DNA of 64,000 nucleotides from Pseudoalteromonas luteoviolacea. Lineage in GTDB: Bacteria > Pseudomonadota > Gammaproteobacteria > Enterobacterales > Alteromonadaceae. The translations under genes and the position numbers were made by a program. Below, in pieces: positions 16,693 to 26,357 of the stretch (the first letter of the stretch is position 1; each line of letters begins with the position of its first letter). Under the pieces are notes generated by a model. The model had not been told where the DNA came from, made no database searches, and saw only the letters and a list, made by a program, of their open reading frames with translations. The DNA lies in the NCBI RefSeq assembly GCF_021654285.1, contig NZ_JAKFZS010000016.1, positions 1 through 64,000 of the forward strand, read 5' to 3'.

Positions 16693-17979
16693 TTATGGCG
16701 CCGTTAAAAATAAAGTGAGCTCTTTACCAATTTGCAGTGTTGAGCTGGATAGCGCGTTCCATTGCTTTAACTTATTCACGGAAACATTAAATTGCTTGGC
16801 AATGCGCCATAAGCTATCGCCAGATTTGACGGTATAGGTGTAGTGTTTATCGGCCAGTACGGGTAACACCAACTGCTGACCAATACGTATGGTATCGGTG
16901 CGCAGTTGGTTAAATGACTTGAGCTGCCTAACACTGAGTTCGTAATTGGCAGCAATCACACTCAGGCTATCGCCACGACGTACTGTGTAGGTTTGCCACT
17001 GGTCACTTGGCATGGTTGGGAGGTTTTTGGCATAGTCTGACCATTGCTGTGCTTTGTCGATTGGCATAATGAGGCGGTTGGGGCCGCCAAGCAAAGCGGG
17101 AAAGCGTGCGTACCCAGTATTGAGTTCGGCTAACATAGACCATTGTGGATCTCTATCTAAAATAGTGGCAGCGGGTAAAGAAACTGTGGTGATGGCTGGG
17201 GTGTTGGCAATGGCCGGAAAGGGCATTAATTGCTGTTTGAGTAATTGCGTGGCAGCGATAAGTTTAGGGACATAGTGACGTGTTTGGCGCGGTAGCTGTA
17301 GCGCAAAAAAATCCGTTGATTTACCTGCTTTACGGTTATTTTCTATGGCTCTTAAGACTCTGCCCTCCCCCGTATTATACGCCGCAACCGCGTGGTACCA
17401 GTTGCCGTCAAAGCGCTTGTGCAAGTAGGTTAAAAAATCAAGCGCGACACGGGTTGAGTCAATCAGATCTTGGCGACCATCGTACCAAGGGTTGATCTCA
17501 ATGCCATAATGTTTGGCGATCAAAGGCGTCAATTGCCACAGTCCCGAGGCATGTTTATGTGAATAAGCTTGCATATCAAAATCAGTTTCAATCAAAGGCA
17601 TGAGTGCCAGTTCAATGGGTAAACCGCGCTTTTCAATTTCAGTCACAATGTAATACAGCAAAGGGCCTGCACGTTGGCTGATGGTATCCATATAATTAGG
17701 GTGTTGAAGATACCAATTGACGCGTCGTAGTACCCTAGGGTGGCTTGAGGGGGCAAAGCTAATTTGCTGGCGGATCCGCTGCCAGACATCCTCTTGATGG
17801 ATTGGGGCTATCGGGAAAGGCTTTGCCTTGGTCACGTCTGTCGGAGTTTGAATTTGGGTTGGCTTAATATGGGCTTCTTGCATTTGCTGAGTAGAAGCAT
17901 CAGCTTGTGCAGCATCTTGTGTCGTCTGACAGGCCGTAAGAGATAAAAAGCAGGCAATGAGAAGCGGTCGTTTTAGCAT
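16693..17979 (-). CDS. mltD: Membrane-bound lytic murein transglycosylase D-like lipoprotein
   Basis: 428 aa. The lipobox SLTAC places the acylated Cys at residue 17. The SLT domain (about 110-240) carries the catalytic Glu in LALMPLIETDFDMQAYS and the typical SGLWQLTP and VAAYNTGEGRV motifs. Two LysM domains follow: YTVRRGDSLSVIAANY (about 337) and YTVKSGDSLWRIAKQF (about 385). It cleaves peptidoglycan glycan strands to anhydro-muropeptides at the outer membrane. E. coli MltD is about 450 aa with the same order. Confidence 0.92.
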   Translation of the reverse strand: MLKRPLLIACFLSLTACQTTQDAAQADASTQQMQEAHIKPTQIQTPTDVTKAKPFPIAPIHQEDVWQRIRQQISFAPSSHPRVLRRVNWYLQHPNYMDTISQRAGPLLYYIVTEIEKRGLPIELALMPLIETDFDMQAYSHKHASGLWQLTPLIAKHYGIEINPWYDGRQDLIDSTRVALDFLTYLHKRFDGNWYHAVAAYNTGEGRVLRAIENNRKAGKSTDFFALQLPRQTRHYVPKLIAATQLLKQQLMPFPAIANTPAITTVSLPAATILDRDPQWSMLAELNTGYARFPALLGGPNRLIMPIDKAQQWSDYAKNLPTMPSDQWQTYTVRRGDSLSVIAANYELSVRQLKSFNQLRTDTIRIGQQLVLPVLADKHYTYTVKSGDSLWRIAKQFNVSVNKLKQWNALSSSTLQIGKELTLFLTAP

Positions 17980-18154
17980 AGCGGCACCGAGTTATTATTA
18001 TTCTTATTACGCTATTTTATAAGTTAGTGAAATAAATACACAAGTTAAAATAATTGGGACATAGTGAGCCAGTGAGATAGTTTCTGTTTGTTTTTTGAAC
18101 TAAACTGGAGTTGAGTGCGTTTAAGTAAGTAGTTCCACTGTTGAGAGGTGTTTT

Positions 18155-18451
18155 ATGGACCGCACAGAATTGAAAGAACAATTTGAACATAGCTATATGG
18201 ACCCGGTCATACTCAGTTATGCAGACTCAAACCATTATCTTGCGGGTGGTTTAGATGTGTTGGGTAACTATCATTTGATAACCGATAAAAAAGGTAAAAT
18301 CGTTACTTACAACTCGTTGCGAGAGGCCGAAGTTGAGTTGGTAGAGCTTGGCGCGACAGAAGCCACGCTTGATATGGAAACCGCGTACGATGAGATGGTG
18401 GGCAGCGTCAGTGACGGACATTGCCGATTTAAACTGCCGCTCGTTCACTAA
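18155..18451 (+). CDS. Small conserved protein, DUF6482-like
   Basis: 98 aa from ATG 18155 behind GAGAGG. No signal peptide or membrane segment. The middle (GGLDVLGNYHLITDKKGKI) and the end with TAYDEMVGS recall the DUF6482 family of small cytoplasmic proteins of marine gammaproteobacteria and pseudomonads. That assignment is from memory of the pattern and is moderate. Function unknown. It converges on the receptor gene with a hairpin between. Confidence 0.65.
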   Translation: MDRTELKEQFEHSYMDPVILSYADSNHYLAGGLDVLGNYHLITDKKGKIVTYNSLREAEVELVELGATEATLDMETAYDEMVGSVSDGHCRFKLPLVH

Positions 18452-18459
18452 GAGAAAGG

Positions 18460-18476
18460 TGGGGCGTTATGCCCCA
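18460..18476. terminator. Hairpin between convergent genes
   Basis: TGGGGC and GCCCCA pair around GTTAT in the 26-bp gap. It is followed by TTTA on the plus side only, so it is a weak bidirectional terminator at best. Confidence 0.45.
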
Positions 18477-18477
18477 T

Positions 18478-20520
18478 TTACAGCTGCCCTAACAGAGATA
18501 GGGTAACAACGGGGTCGACTCGTTCATCAATACGACGAGTCCCTGTGTATCTGCCAAGTCTATTGACATCAAAATAATGCTGTACATAACTATACTTCGC
18601 CGTATTTAGGGTTGCGACAGCACCACGTACTCGCAGCCGTTTAGACAGTTGATACTCCGCGAAAGCACTGAGTTCAATTTGGTCTTTCTCAGTGTATATT
18701 TCGTCAATGTAATAATTGGTTTCAGTCAGAGGAAGATAGAGTTCGAGCCCCCAGTTATAGGTGCTGCCATCTTGGCGAAATTCAACGGAGGCATCATGTG
18801 GGGTGATCCCGTCAGTGGGCCGTGACCCGGTCAATGGGTCGTCAAATCGGGCATGTGCAAAATCATAGCTTAAGTTAAATTGACTTCCTGTTAGCCACTT
18901 TGAGGTATCCCATGTCGCGCTAAGTGCGCCGCCCAGCTTTTGCGCTGCACCGGCATTACCTATCATGGTATCGCCATTGGGCAGTTGTATAAATTCATGA
19001 ATGTCTTTTTGCCACTGATGATAGAGGTTTAAATTGAAAAATAAGCTATCAAACAATTGTACGTTGAGCTGGGTTGCCAGCTCTGTGAATTGACTTGGCC
19101 TGAGGGTGAGGTTGCCTGATTGAGCACGATTAAACTCTGCATCTTGGCTTTGCACAAAATCATCGAAATCGAGCTGATCAACCTGATATTGTGCCGTTAT
19201 TGTCATATCCCAATTGGACTGAGGGTCATAGCTGAGCCTAATAAGTGGCTTAATAAATCCCAATTGGGCTTTATGGTTTTGCTTGGCGCGGCTCTTAAGG
19301 ACGGTTCGCTCTGTATTTAGGCGGGTATACAGCTGCCACTGTTGATTTATTTCACTGGAGATAGCGGCATATGGCTGATATCTGACTTCACTCACTTGCG
19401 CTTGTTCAAAGTCCCCATCATTGTTCGTCGTGGCATCCAGTTGGTTGCGACTGATCTCAATACCAAATTCAGGTGAATAAGCGGTGTTTGGCAAAGTGAT
19501 ATTGAGTTGAACAACCTGTTCTTGTTGTGTCTTGTGCTGTTGATAGGGCGCTGCGACGGCAGCGTGATCAAAAGTGGCACTGTGAATACGCTCTAATTTT
19601 CGGTTGTGTAGTGCGATGACCTGCCATTGGTTTTTGTGACGACTTTCTTTTTGCCAGTCCACAGTCATTTCATATTCAGAACGAGATTCTGATTTATCCA
19701 ATTGCCATAAAAAAGGGCTGCTGTTGTCTCTGGCTTGCTCTATTTGAAAATCATCCAGAACGGCTTTGGATGAAAAAACAAGGCGGCTGTCGGTGAGTTC
19801 AGGTTGACTGGTCAGCGACAATAGCCGGCCATTGCGTTTTTCAAAAAATGCTTCATGACCTTGCTCTAACATGCTGCCAAATGCGTCTATCTCTTGAAAA
19901 TTTGAGGTCGATTGGCTGCGATCATCTTGATAATGCAGATTAAACTGATGCTGCCAACCTGCACTTGGGAGGGCGATTTGCGCAGCCAACTCACTAGGGC
20001 GATAGGCGTGATAAGCGGAGGTTAACTTGCTTCTGGCTTGCCAGTGTGCGCCAAGTTTGGGTGAATGCGTGATGATATTAACTAATTGATTAAATTGGCT
20101 TGCCGTACTGAAGGGGTGGCCTGCGCTGTAAAGGTGAATGGCTGCGATTTGGTCACTGGGCAATTGCCTTAAAATATCAGACAGAGACTCAGATTTAGAA
20201 ACCGCATTTGCGCCATTGATGAGCACGTTTCCGCCTGCGGCACTCAGTCCGCGCTGCTGGTTACTTTGCACTAGCGTAAAGCCGGGTAATTGGTTCACTT
20301 TTTCCAATGCGTTTTGCCCGTGCAATGTATGCAGGTTGTCATTGTCATAGTGTGTTGCAGCAAACTGTTGTTGGTGTGTTGTTTTTGTATTGCTTGCTGC
20401 GGCAGTGATACTGAATGTATTGGCACAAAAACCAAGTAATACCATGGTTGAACAATAGGCTTTCATCGAGAGTTGACGTCCATTTTTAACTGACTTGCTG
20501 AGTCTATTTAAATAAATCAA
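18478..20520 (-). CDS. TonB-dependent receptor-like outer-membrane protein
   Basis: 680 aa with an N-terminal signal region (hydrophobic about 20-42). A short plug-like domain follows (VLINGANAVSKSESLSDILRQL and QLVNIITHSP), then a long beta-barrel of alternating strands with aromatic ends. No carboxypeptidase-like or STN domain is present and no clear TonB box. Receptors of this compact type often take up peptides or act as outer-membrane partners of local signalling. The LytTR regulator lies just upstream, which suggests a regulator-receptor pair. The substrate is unknown. Confidence 0.75.
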   Translation of the reverse strand: MIYLNRLSKSVKNGRQLSMKAYCSTMVLLGFCANTFSITAAASNTKTTHQQQFAATHYDNDNLHTLHGQNALEKVNQLPGFTLVQSNQQRGLSAAGGNVLINGANAVSKSESLSDILRQLPSDQIAAIHLYSAGHPFSTASQFNQLVNIITHSPKLGAHWQARSKLTSAYHAYRPSELAAQIALPSAGWQHQFNLHYQDDRSQSTSNFQEIDAFGSMLEQGHEAFFEKRNGRLLSLTSQPELTDSRLVFSSKAVLDDFQIEQARDNSSPFLWQLDKSESRSEYEMTVDWQKESRHKNQWQVIALHNRKLERIHSATFDHAAVAAPYQQHKTQQEQVVQLNITLPNTAYSPEFGIEISRNQLDATTNNDGDFEQAQVSEVRYQPYAAISSEINQQWQLYTRLNTERTVLKSRAKQNHKAQLGFIKPLIRLSYDPQSNWDMTITAQYQVDQLDFDDFVQSQDAEFNRAQSGNLTLRPSQFTELATQLNVQLFDSLFFNLNLYHQWQKDIHEFIQLPNGDTMIGNAGAAQKLGGALSATWDTSKWLTGSQFNLSYDFAHARFDDPLTGSRPTDGITPHDASVEFRQDGSTYNWGLELYLPLTETNYYIDEIYTEKDQIELSAFAEYQLSKRLRVRGAVATLNTAKYSYVQHYFDVNRLGRYTGTRRIDERVDPVVTLSLLGQL

Positions 20521-20561
20521 TCTATTATTATCAATAACCTAGGGATAGCTGGTGGGTTTTT

Positions 20562-20613
20562 GGGACGAATGGACTGGGATTGTTCACTCGTCCCTATGGG
20601 CTTGGGACGAGTG
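20562..20613. promoter_or_regulatory. Three copies of GGGACGARTG upstream of the receptor gene
   Basis: GGGACGAATG (20562-20571), its inverse CACTCGTCCC (20585-20594) and GGGACGAGTG (20604-20613) lie between the LytTR gene and the receptor start. The two direct copies are 42 bp apart, about four helical turns. LytTR regulators bind repeated sites of about this size upstream of targets, so this may be its operator. The last two copies could also fold as a hairpin after the LytTR stop. Confidence 0.45.
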
Positions 20614-20625
20614 TAATGTTGAGGG

Positions 20626-21378
20626 CTAAGCGACGTGTTTTAACTTGGCTTTTAATACCGGTTTGAATGCTTTGCTCAGCGCCACCGATTGACCACTTTT
20701 TAGTAGCACTAAACCGCTACCGGACGGTTTTATATGTATGCGTTCAACGTAATCTAAATTGACTAAGTGTGAGCGGTGCGTACGTATAAATTGTGTATCT
20801 GGGAGCTGTTGCTCGATTTGCTTTAACGTGATCCGCTTTAAATAATGGTGTTGCTCAGTATGTAACTCAACATAATTACTGGCTGAGTTGATATGGGTGA
20901 TATCACTAAAGCGTAACCGCGCCGTGGTACTGCCAGTTTCCACTTCTAATGTATTGTGATGAAGGGGTTGCTCGGTGCGCAAAAACGTATGCCAAAGATA
21001 GCTTAAAACAAACAACACCAGCGGGTGAGAAGGCGCAAAGTAAAGCATGGTGTAAGGGATGGCATCACACAACACCCAGAAGTCAAATATGGCTTGATAG
21101 GTCATGGAAATACATAACATCAAGGCAAGGATGCAGATAAATTTTTGCTTAGTCAGGCGGTTTGCTTGATGGTGCTGTGTGAGGAGACGAAAAACCACGG
21201 GCGTTAACAAATACCAGAGCCCCCACTCTTGTAAAGCCCACCAAGGGCGATTATTAATCTCTTCAGCCGGTGGCATGGCCCAATCATAAAGCACATAAGT
21301 GGCAGACATGAAGAAGATAAAGGCACTCCACCCAGCAAAGGAGATGAGCCATTCCTTTTTAAGTTGTGCTGTCATCAT
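20626..21378 (-). CDS. LytTR-domain transcriptional regulator with membrane segments
   Basis: 250 aa. Four hydrophobic segments occupy about 10-130. The C-terminal LytTR DNA-binding domain (about 150-247) shows the usual HINSASNYVELHT, FIRTHRSHLVNLDYV and VALSKAFKPVL elements. It is a membrane-bound regulator without a receiver domain. It is followed in the same direction by the receptor gene, its likely target. The signal it senses is unknown. Confidence 0.85.
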   Translation of the reverse strand: MMTAQLKKEWLISFAGWSAFIFFMSATYVLYDWAMPPAEEINNRPWWALQEWGLWYLLTPVVFRLLTQHHQANRLTKQKFICILALMLCISMTYQAIFDFWVLCDAIPYTMLYFAPSHPLVLFVLSYLWHTFLRTEQPLHHNTLEVETGSTTARLRFSDITHINSASNYVELHTEQHHYLKRITLKQIEQQLPDTQFIRTHRSHLVNLDYVERIHIKPSGSGLVLLKSGQSVALSKAFKPVLKAKLKHVA

Positions 21379-21462
21379 ATAACCCTGAATCAGAAACGCA
21401 GTGATAGTGTACGCGAATAATTTAATTTGCCTATATAAAGTGGTGGTATTTTAACCTGTTCA

Positions 21463-22770
21463 CTATCCAAATACGCAGCGAAAGCAAGCCCCTTCAGAAC
21501 GGTGAAGGTAGAGCAGTTCGCCTCCATGTTGCACCATGATCTGTTTTGATAAGCTCAAACCGATACCTGAACCTTGTTGCTTGGTAGTAAAAAAAGGCAC
21601 AAACATCATTTTACAGGCTTGCTCCGTTATTCCAGGGCCGTTGTCACACACATCCACACAGAGTTGGCCATGTTCATTGTGCAGTGCAATAAGGCGAACT
21701 TTTGGTGCGGTATTGGGCATGGTGGCAACCGCTTCAATGGCATTTTTGCATAGATTGATAAGTACCTGCTCAATTTGCTTTACGTCAAGCGTACACATGA
21801 TATGTGTTATACCACTGACCTCAATATCAACATCTGGATGTTGGCTGGCGAACAGGTGTTTGGTTGTATCGAGCAGTTCGCAAAGTTGTGTCGCGTGCAG
21901 CTGCGGCACAGGTAGGTTACTTAACTGTCTAAATTCGCGGATAAAGTCGCTTAGATGGCTACTTCTGGATGCCAATGTGGATAGAGCGAGTGTTAAGTCG
22001 TCTTTGTCTTCCTGATCATCAAATTGCAGCGTATCCGGTATCAGTGCTAAACAGGTGTGCGCCATCGACGCCAATGGCGTGATGGAGTTTGCAACTTCAT
22101 GGGTAAGGACTTTTGTAAGCTTTTTATAGGCTTGTTGCTCTTTGGCATTGAGTTGCTCGGTGATGGATTGCAGTGTGATGACTTTATACTGACGGTATTG
22201 CACATGTAGTGTGCTTACTTGTACATACAAGGTCTCTGGCTGCTCATTTTTATGCCAATGAAAGGTGCCATGTTGGTTGGTGGTGGCCGCACTGACAAAC
22301 TCAAAAATGTCTAGGTTACCCTGTTTAAGTGCCTCTAAGTTATTCATCTTAGTACCCAGTTGCTTATTTACAGCGGTGCTTTGCTCAATCACTTGACCGT
22401 GTTCATCGCAGATCAACATGGGTAGATTGATATGGTTGAATAACGCATTGATGATTTGCACTTGCCTTTGTGCATCCAGTTGGGTGGCTTGCATTTTGCT
22501 GCGAGCTTGCTCGTAGTCTTTACGCAGTGGATGGGTTGTAGGCAGGCCTAGAGTATGGTCGCCATTGGCCAGTGCACGAAACAGTTGCTCTGGAAATTGT
22601 TGAGCCTGTTGAAACAAGCGAGAGAGCCACATTATTTGAGCGATGATTAACAGGATGATTAACGCAGTGATGGCACTTAATTGATAGTGCATGGCCGCGA
22701 CAAAGAGTAGCATGCCACTGAGGAGTAAGCTTACTCCACATAGTGTGGCTTTGAAGCGCATGTTCATCAC
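21463..22770 (-). CDS. Sensor histidine kinase
   Basis: 435 aa. Two membrane segments (about 8-50) and a PAS-like region (about 105-190) precede the kinase. The H box is KVLTHEVANSITPL (about 218-231), the N box NLCKNAIEAV, G1 DNGPGI and G2 GSGIGLSLSKQI, as in NtrB/NtrY-type kinases. It directly follows the NtrC-type regulator gene with no gap (regulator stop at 22771), so the pair forms one operon. Together they should control the divergent efflux operon at 24365 through sigma-54. The periplasmic loop is very short, so the signal may be sensed in the membrane. Confidence 0.9.
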   Translation of the reverse strand: MMNMRFKATLCGVSLLLSGMLLFVAAMHYQLSAITALIILLIIAQIMWLSRLFQQAQQFPEQLFRALANGDHTLGLPTTHPLRKDYEQARSKMQATQLDAQRQVQIINALFNHINLPMLICDEHGQVIEQSTAVNKQLGTKMNNLEALKQGNLDIFEFVSAATTNQHGTFHWHKNEQPETLYVQVSTLHVQYRQYKVITLQSITEQLNAKEQQAYKKLTKVLTHEVANSITPLASMAHTCLALIPDTLQFDDQEDKDDLTLALSTLASRSSHLSDFIREFRQLSNLPVPQLHATQLCELLDTTKHLFASQHPDVDIEVSGITHIMCTLDVKQIEQVLINLCKNAIEAVATMPNTAPKVRLIALHNEHGQLCVDVCDNGPGITEQACKMMFVPFFTTKQQGSGIGLSLSKQIMVQHGGELLYLHRSEGACFRCVFG

Positions 22771-24156
22771 TTACAGCCCATACTTTTCTAGGCGACGATA
22801 CATCGCGCCACGGGTTAGCCCTAATGCTTTGGCAGCGTGACTGACATTGCCTTGATGGTGTTTCAGTGCTGCGCGAATGGTACGTTGCTCAATGATGTCT
22901 AAGTCGAAGGTATCTGGCGTGTGCACGGGCGATGCGTTTTCAGGCGTTTGCATTTGGCTTGGGGCGACTAAGACTGAATGAATCGCGAGCTCATTGCCCT
23001 CGGATAAAATAACTGCACGCTCAATGGTGTGGGCTAATTCTCGGACATTACCCGGCCAGTGATATTCGCATAAAGTACGTAGTGCACTAGCGGGAAGTGA
23101 TAGCTCGCGACGGTATTTTTGCTGATAAATATCTAAATAGTGCTGGACTAACAGTGGAATATCCGCTGCCCGCTCTCTCAGTGGCGGGAGACGAATTTCA
23201 ATGGTATTGATACGATACAAGAGATCTTGTCTAAATTGCCCTTGGGCAACAGCTTCAGGTAGAGCTTCATTGGTTGCACAGATGAGCCGTATATCTGTGT
23301 CAATCACTTGATTGCTACCTATCGGGGTGATCTGACGATTTTGAATGGCGGCCAAGAGTTTCACTTGCTGTGCTAAAGGCATATTACCCACTTCATCTAA
23401 AAATAAGCTGCCGCCATGGGCCAACTCAAAGCGTCCGACACGATCTGATTTGGCATCGGTAAACGCCCCTTTTTTGTGACCGAATAACTCACTTTCAAAT
23501 AAATTACCCGACACGGCCCCCATATCTAAGCTGATAAAAGGCATCTGAGCGCGTGGGCTTTGTGCATGGATGGCATGCGCTGTGAGCTCTTTACCTGTGC
23601 CACTTTCACCGGTTATTAAAATATTGGCGTCTGTTTTCGCTGCTTTTTCAAGAGTGTCAAAGACCTGCAACATAGCATCACTTTGCCCTAAAAATTCACT
23701 TTGCGGCGTACTGAGCGCTTGGCTTAAGCCTTGAGTTTGCCTTGATAGCTTGTTGAGGGCTTTTTTGTCTTCAGCATGGGCTAAGGCTGTGGCAATCACG
23801 GTGAGTAGCTGATCGTTTTGCCAAGGTTTGGCAACAAAATCAGTTGCGCCGTTTTTAATTGCCTCAACGGCCAGTTGCACATCACTGTAGGCAGTCATGA
23901 GGATCACCGCGATGCTGGGCGCTTGATGATGGACTTTCTTCAGCCAATAGAGTCCTTCTTGGCCACTGATGGCATCACGGTCAAAATTCATATCAAGCAA
24001 AATGACATCTATAGGATGGTCATTGATCAGAGATTCAACGTTAAACGGATTGTCTGTAGTGAGGATTTTTTTATGGTGCTTCTTTAAAAGCAGCTTGGCT
24101 GCCAGTAAAACGTCGGTATTGTCATCGACGATGAGGATCGTGCCTTGCTTTTCCAT
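22771..24156 (-). CDS. NtrC-family sigma-54-dependent response regulator
   Basis: 461 aa. The receiver domain has the phospho-acceptor Asp55 (VILLDMNFD) and Lys near KPWQND. The AAA+ domain (about 150-390) has Walker A GESGTGKE and the sigma-54 contact loop GAFTDA, so it can activate RpoN promoters. The C-terminal Fis-type helix-turn-helix is VSHAAKALGLTRGAMYRRLE. It is divergent from the adaptor/ABC operon at 24365, whose upstream region carries a -24/-12 promoter and TGTCC...GGACA palindromes. Those are its likely targets. Confidence 0.93.
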   Translation of the reverse strand: MEKQGTILIVDDNTDVLLAAKLLLKKHHKKILTTDNPFNVESLINDHPIDVILLDMNFDRDAISGQEGLYWLKKVHHQAPSIAVILMTAYSDVQLAVEAIKNGATDFVAKPWQNDQLLTVIATALAHAEDKKALNKLSRQTQGLSQALSTPQSEFLGQSDAMLQVFDTLEKAAKTDANILITGESGTGKELTAHAIHAQSPRAQMPFISLDMGAVSGNLFESELFGHKKGAFTDAKSDRVGRFELAHGGSLFLDEVGNMPLAQQVKLLAAIQNRQITPIGSNQVIDTDIRLICATNEALPEAVAQGQFRQDLLYRINTIEIRLPPLRERAADIPLLVQHYLDIYQQKYRRELSLPASALRTLCEYHWPGNVRELAHTIERAVILSEGNELAIHSVLVAPSQMQTPENASPVHTPDTFDLDIIEQRTIRAALKHHQGNVSHAAKALGLTRGAMYRRLEKYGL

Positions 24157-24213
24157 ACGCTGAGCTCGTTATTATTATTTGACCGACACAGCTTAACGTA
24201 AAACGTCTGAAAC

Positions 24214-24252
24214 TGTCCACATATGGACACGGGGTTGTACCATTATCGGACA
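24214..24252. promoter_or_regulatory. Tandem TGTCC...GGACA palindromes, likely NtrC-type enhancer
   Basis: TGTCCACATATGGACA (24214-24229) is a perfect palindrome. A second, imperfect site follows at 24236-24252 (TGTAC, seven bases, GGACA), 22 bp on. They lie about 60-100 bp upstream of the sigma-54 promoter, a normal enhancer distance, in the region shared by the divergent regulator and efflux genes. Confidence 0.6.
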
Positions 24253-24313
24253 CCTTATATTGACTCTATTTTTATGTTATATTTAAGTTGTTGATTTTAT
24301 TGTTTTTTAGTTT

Positions 24314-24328
24314 TGGCATCAATCTTGA
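24314..24328 (+). promoter_or_regulatory. Sigma-54 (-24/-12) promoter of the efflux operon
   Basis: TGGCATCAATCTTGA matches TGGCAC-N5-TTGC at all but two positions and has the exact spacing between the GG and the second G. It stands about 36 bp before the adaptor start codon, downstream of the palindromes. It explains why a sigma-54 activator gene is divergent here. Confidence 0.7.
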
Positions 24329-24364
24329 TTTAGTAACTGTATCTAAGCCAAAGGAGCTGATGCC

Positions 24365-25624
24365 ATGGACAAAAAAATTACTAACACAACACACCGTCGC
24401 TTTTTAAAACCTGCACTTGTAGCTGCGGTTGCAGTGTCAATTGGATTCGGTGCGTATAGCATGAACTACTCCGCTGAACAGGGACAATCTCAAACGGTCA
24501 ACCTTGCTGGGCTTACTGTCAGTTCAGTGGTGAGTGGTGAGTTCAAAAATGCGTTAAGCGTGCGTGGTCAAGTGGTGCCTAAAACCACCATATTTTTAGA
24601 TACCGTATCCGGCGGCCGTGTTGAAGCCAGACTGATTGAGCAGGGCACTTATGTTGAAAAAGGCCAGCCACTGGTGCAACTGTCCAATACCAATTTACAG
24701 CTAGATGTGATGAGTCGCGAGGCACAGGTGACTGAGCAACTTAACTTCTTGCGTAACACGCAAATGACGATGACAACCAATGCACTGAATTTAAAACGTG
24801 ATTTATTAGATATTGAGCTAAATATAAGCCATTTAGAGCGTAAATTGACGCAGACTGAGTCATTGCTGACAAAAGGGTTGGTGAGCCAAGAGGAAGTGGA
24901 CGAAATTCGTGAAAACTTACAGTACAACCGCGATATTCATACCTTGACCATCGAACGCCAAGCACAAGAAAACAGTATTCGTAAAGTCCAGCTGGCGCAG
25001 TTAGAAGACAGTGCCAAAATGCTGCAAAGTAATTTAGAGTTTGCCCGTAAAAACTTGGAGAGCTTGCAAGTGACGGCCCCAGTATCTGGGTATTTGAGTG
25101 AGCTAGATGTGCAAGTGGGTGAGTCAAAGCAAGCAGGTGCTCGCCTTGGCCAAATTGATATACCAGATGAATATAAATTATCAGTGAGCTTGGATGAGTT
25201 TTACTTAAGTCAAGTTACCTTGGGTATGACTATGGAGATCAATCATGGTGGTCAAACCTTGCAGGCAAAGGTGACCAAAATTGATAGCCGAGTGAGTAAC
25301 GCACAATTTCAAATAGAAGCTGAGTTACCTGCTGGTACACAAGACATTAAACGTGGCCAAGGGTTGGATGCACAATTGATGTTCAGCGATGAGCAAACAC
25401 AGGCAACGTTATTGCCGCGCGGGGCATTCTTTAGCGCCAGCGGCGGACACTGGGTATTTGTATTGAGCAATGATGGCACGCAGGCCGAGCGCAAGGCGAT
25501 TCGGCTGGGCAAGAAAAACCAACATTTCTACGAAGTGTTATCGGGGCTGGCGCCGGGGGATAAAGTGATCACTTCCCATTACGGCAACTTTGATAAAGCC
25601 GATGTTTTAAATCTAAGTAACTAA
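24365..25624 (+). CDS. MacA/HlyD-like periplasmic adaptor of an efflux system
   Basis: 419 aa. One membrane anchor (about 13-31) is followed by a lipoyl half (RLIEQGTYVEKGQPLVQLSN), coiled coil (about 110-225), a second lipoyl half (VTAPVSGYLSELDVQVGES) and beta-barrel/membrane-proximal domains. It connects an MacB-type ABC transporter to TolC. The ATPase gene follows after 22 bp. It starts at ATG 24365 with AGGAG upstream. Substrates may be peptides; self-protection against the RiPP products is a possibility from distance alone. Confidence 0.88.
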   Translation: MDKKITNTTHRRFLKPALVAAVAVSIGFGAYSMNYSAEQGQSQTVNLAGLTVSSVVSGEFKNALSVRGQVVPKTTIFLDTVSGGRVEARLIEQGTYVEKGQPLVQLSNTNLQLDVMSREAQVTEQLNFLRNTQMTMTTNALNLKRDLLDIELNISHLERKLTQTESLLTKGLVSQEEVDEIRENLQYNRDIHTLTIERQAQENSIRKVQLAQLEDSAKMLQSNLEFARKNLESLQVTAPVSGYLSELDVQVGESKQAGARLGQIDIPDEYKLSVSLDEFYLSQVTLGMTMEINHGGQTLQAKVTKIDSRVSNAQFQIEAELPAGTQDIKRGQGLDAQLMFSDEQTQATLLPRGAFFSASGGHWVFVLSNDGTQAERKAIRLGKKNQHFYEVLSGLAPGDKVITSHYGNFDKADVLNLSN

Positions 25625-25646
25625 TAAAAATATAAAGGACAGAACA

Positions 25647-26348
25647 ATGATTAAGCTCTCTCAATTACACCGAGTATTTAGAACTCACGATGTGGAAACA
25701 ACGGCGCTGGACGATATCAATTTAACCGTCAATAGCGGTGAATTCGTGGCGATTATGGGCCCTTCTGGGTGCGGCAAGTCAACCCTACTGTCGATATTAG
25801 GCCTGTTAGATGGCCCCTCAAGCGGCAGTTATTTATTTGATGGTACAGAAGTCGCTGGATTCAGTGAACAGCAAATGGCGACGTTACGAAAAGCATCTAT
25901 TGGCTTTGTATTTCAGAGTTTTAACCTTATTGATGAGCTAACTGTGTTTGAAAATGTCGCGCTACCTCTACAATATCAAAATGTCTCTAAAGCAGAGCGT
26001 AAGCAACGTGTGGACGCCATTCTTAAGCGTGTCGGCATCGATCATCGGGCGGATCATTTACCGCAACAGCTCTCGGGCGGTCAACAACAGCGTGTTGCTG
26101 TGGCACGAGCATTGGTTATTAATCCAAAATTGATTTTAGCGGATGAACCAACGGGAAACCTTGATTCCAAGAACTCTCAAGAAGTGATGACCATGTTACG
26201 CGAGCTTAACCGTGAAGGCACCACGGTGATCATGGTGACGCACTCAGAAACCGAAGGCGAATATGCTGACAGAGTGATCCGCTTGCTGGATGGCCGAATC
26301 TTAGTGGATAAGGCAAGTCAAGTTACCCAATCAAGTCATGTGGCTTAA
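25647..26348 (+). CDS. ABC transporter ATP-binding protein (MacB/LolD class)
   Basis: 233 aa. It has Walker A GPSGCGKST (about 39-47), Q-loop FQSFNLIDELT, signature LSGGQQQR, Walker B LILADEPTGNLD and the H-loop VTHSE, which together match the MacB/LolD/FtsE group. It pairs with the FtsX-type permease that begins 10 bp after its stop. In this class ATP hydrolysis drives movement across the periplasm (mechanotransmission) rather than translocation through the inner membrane. Confidence 0.95.
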   Translation: MIKLSQLHRVFRTHDVETTALDDINLTVNSGEFVAIMGPSGCGKSTLLSILGLLDGPSSGSYLFDGTEVAGFSEQQMATLRKASIGFVFQSFNLIDELTVFENVALPLQYQNVSKAERKQRVDAILKRVGIDHRADHLPQQLSGGQQQRVAVARALVINPKLILADEPTGNLDSKNSQEVMTMLRELNREGTTVIMVTHSETEGEYADRVIRLLDGRILVDKASQVTQSSHVA

Positions 26349-26357
26349 GGAGATATT

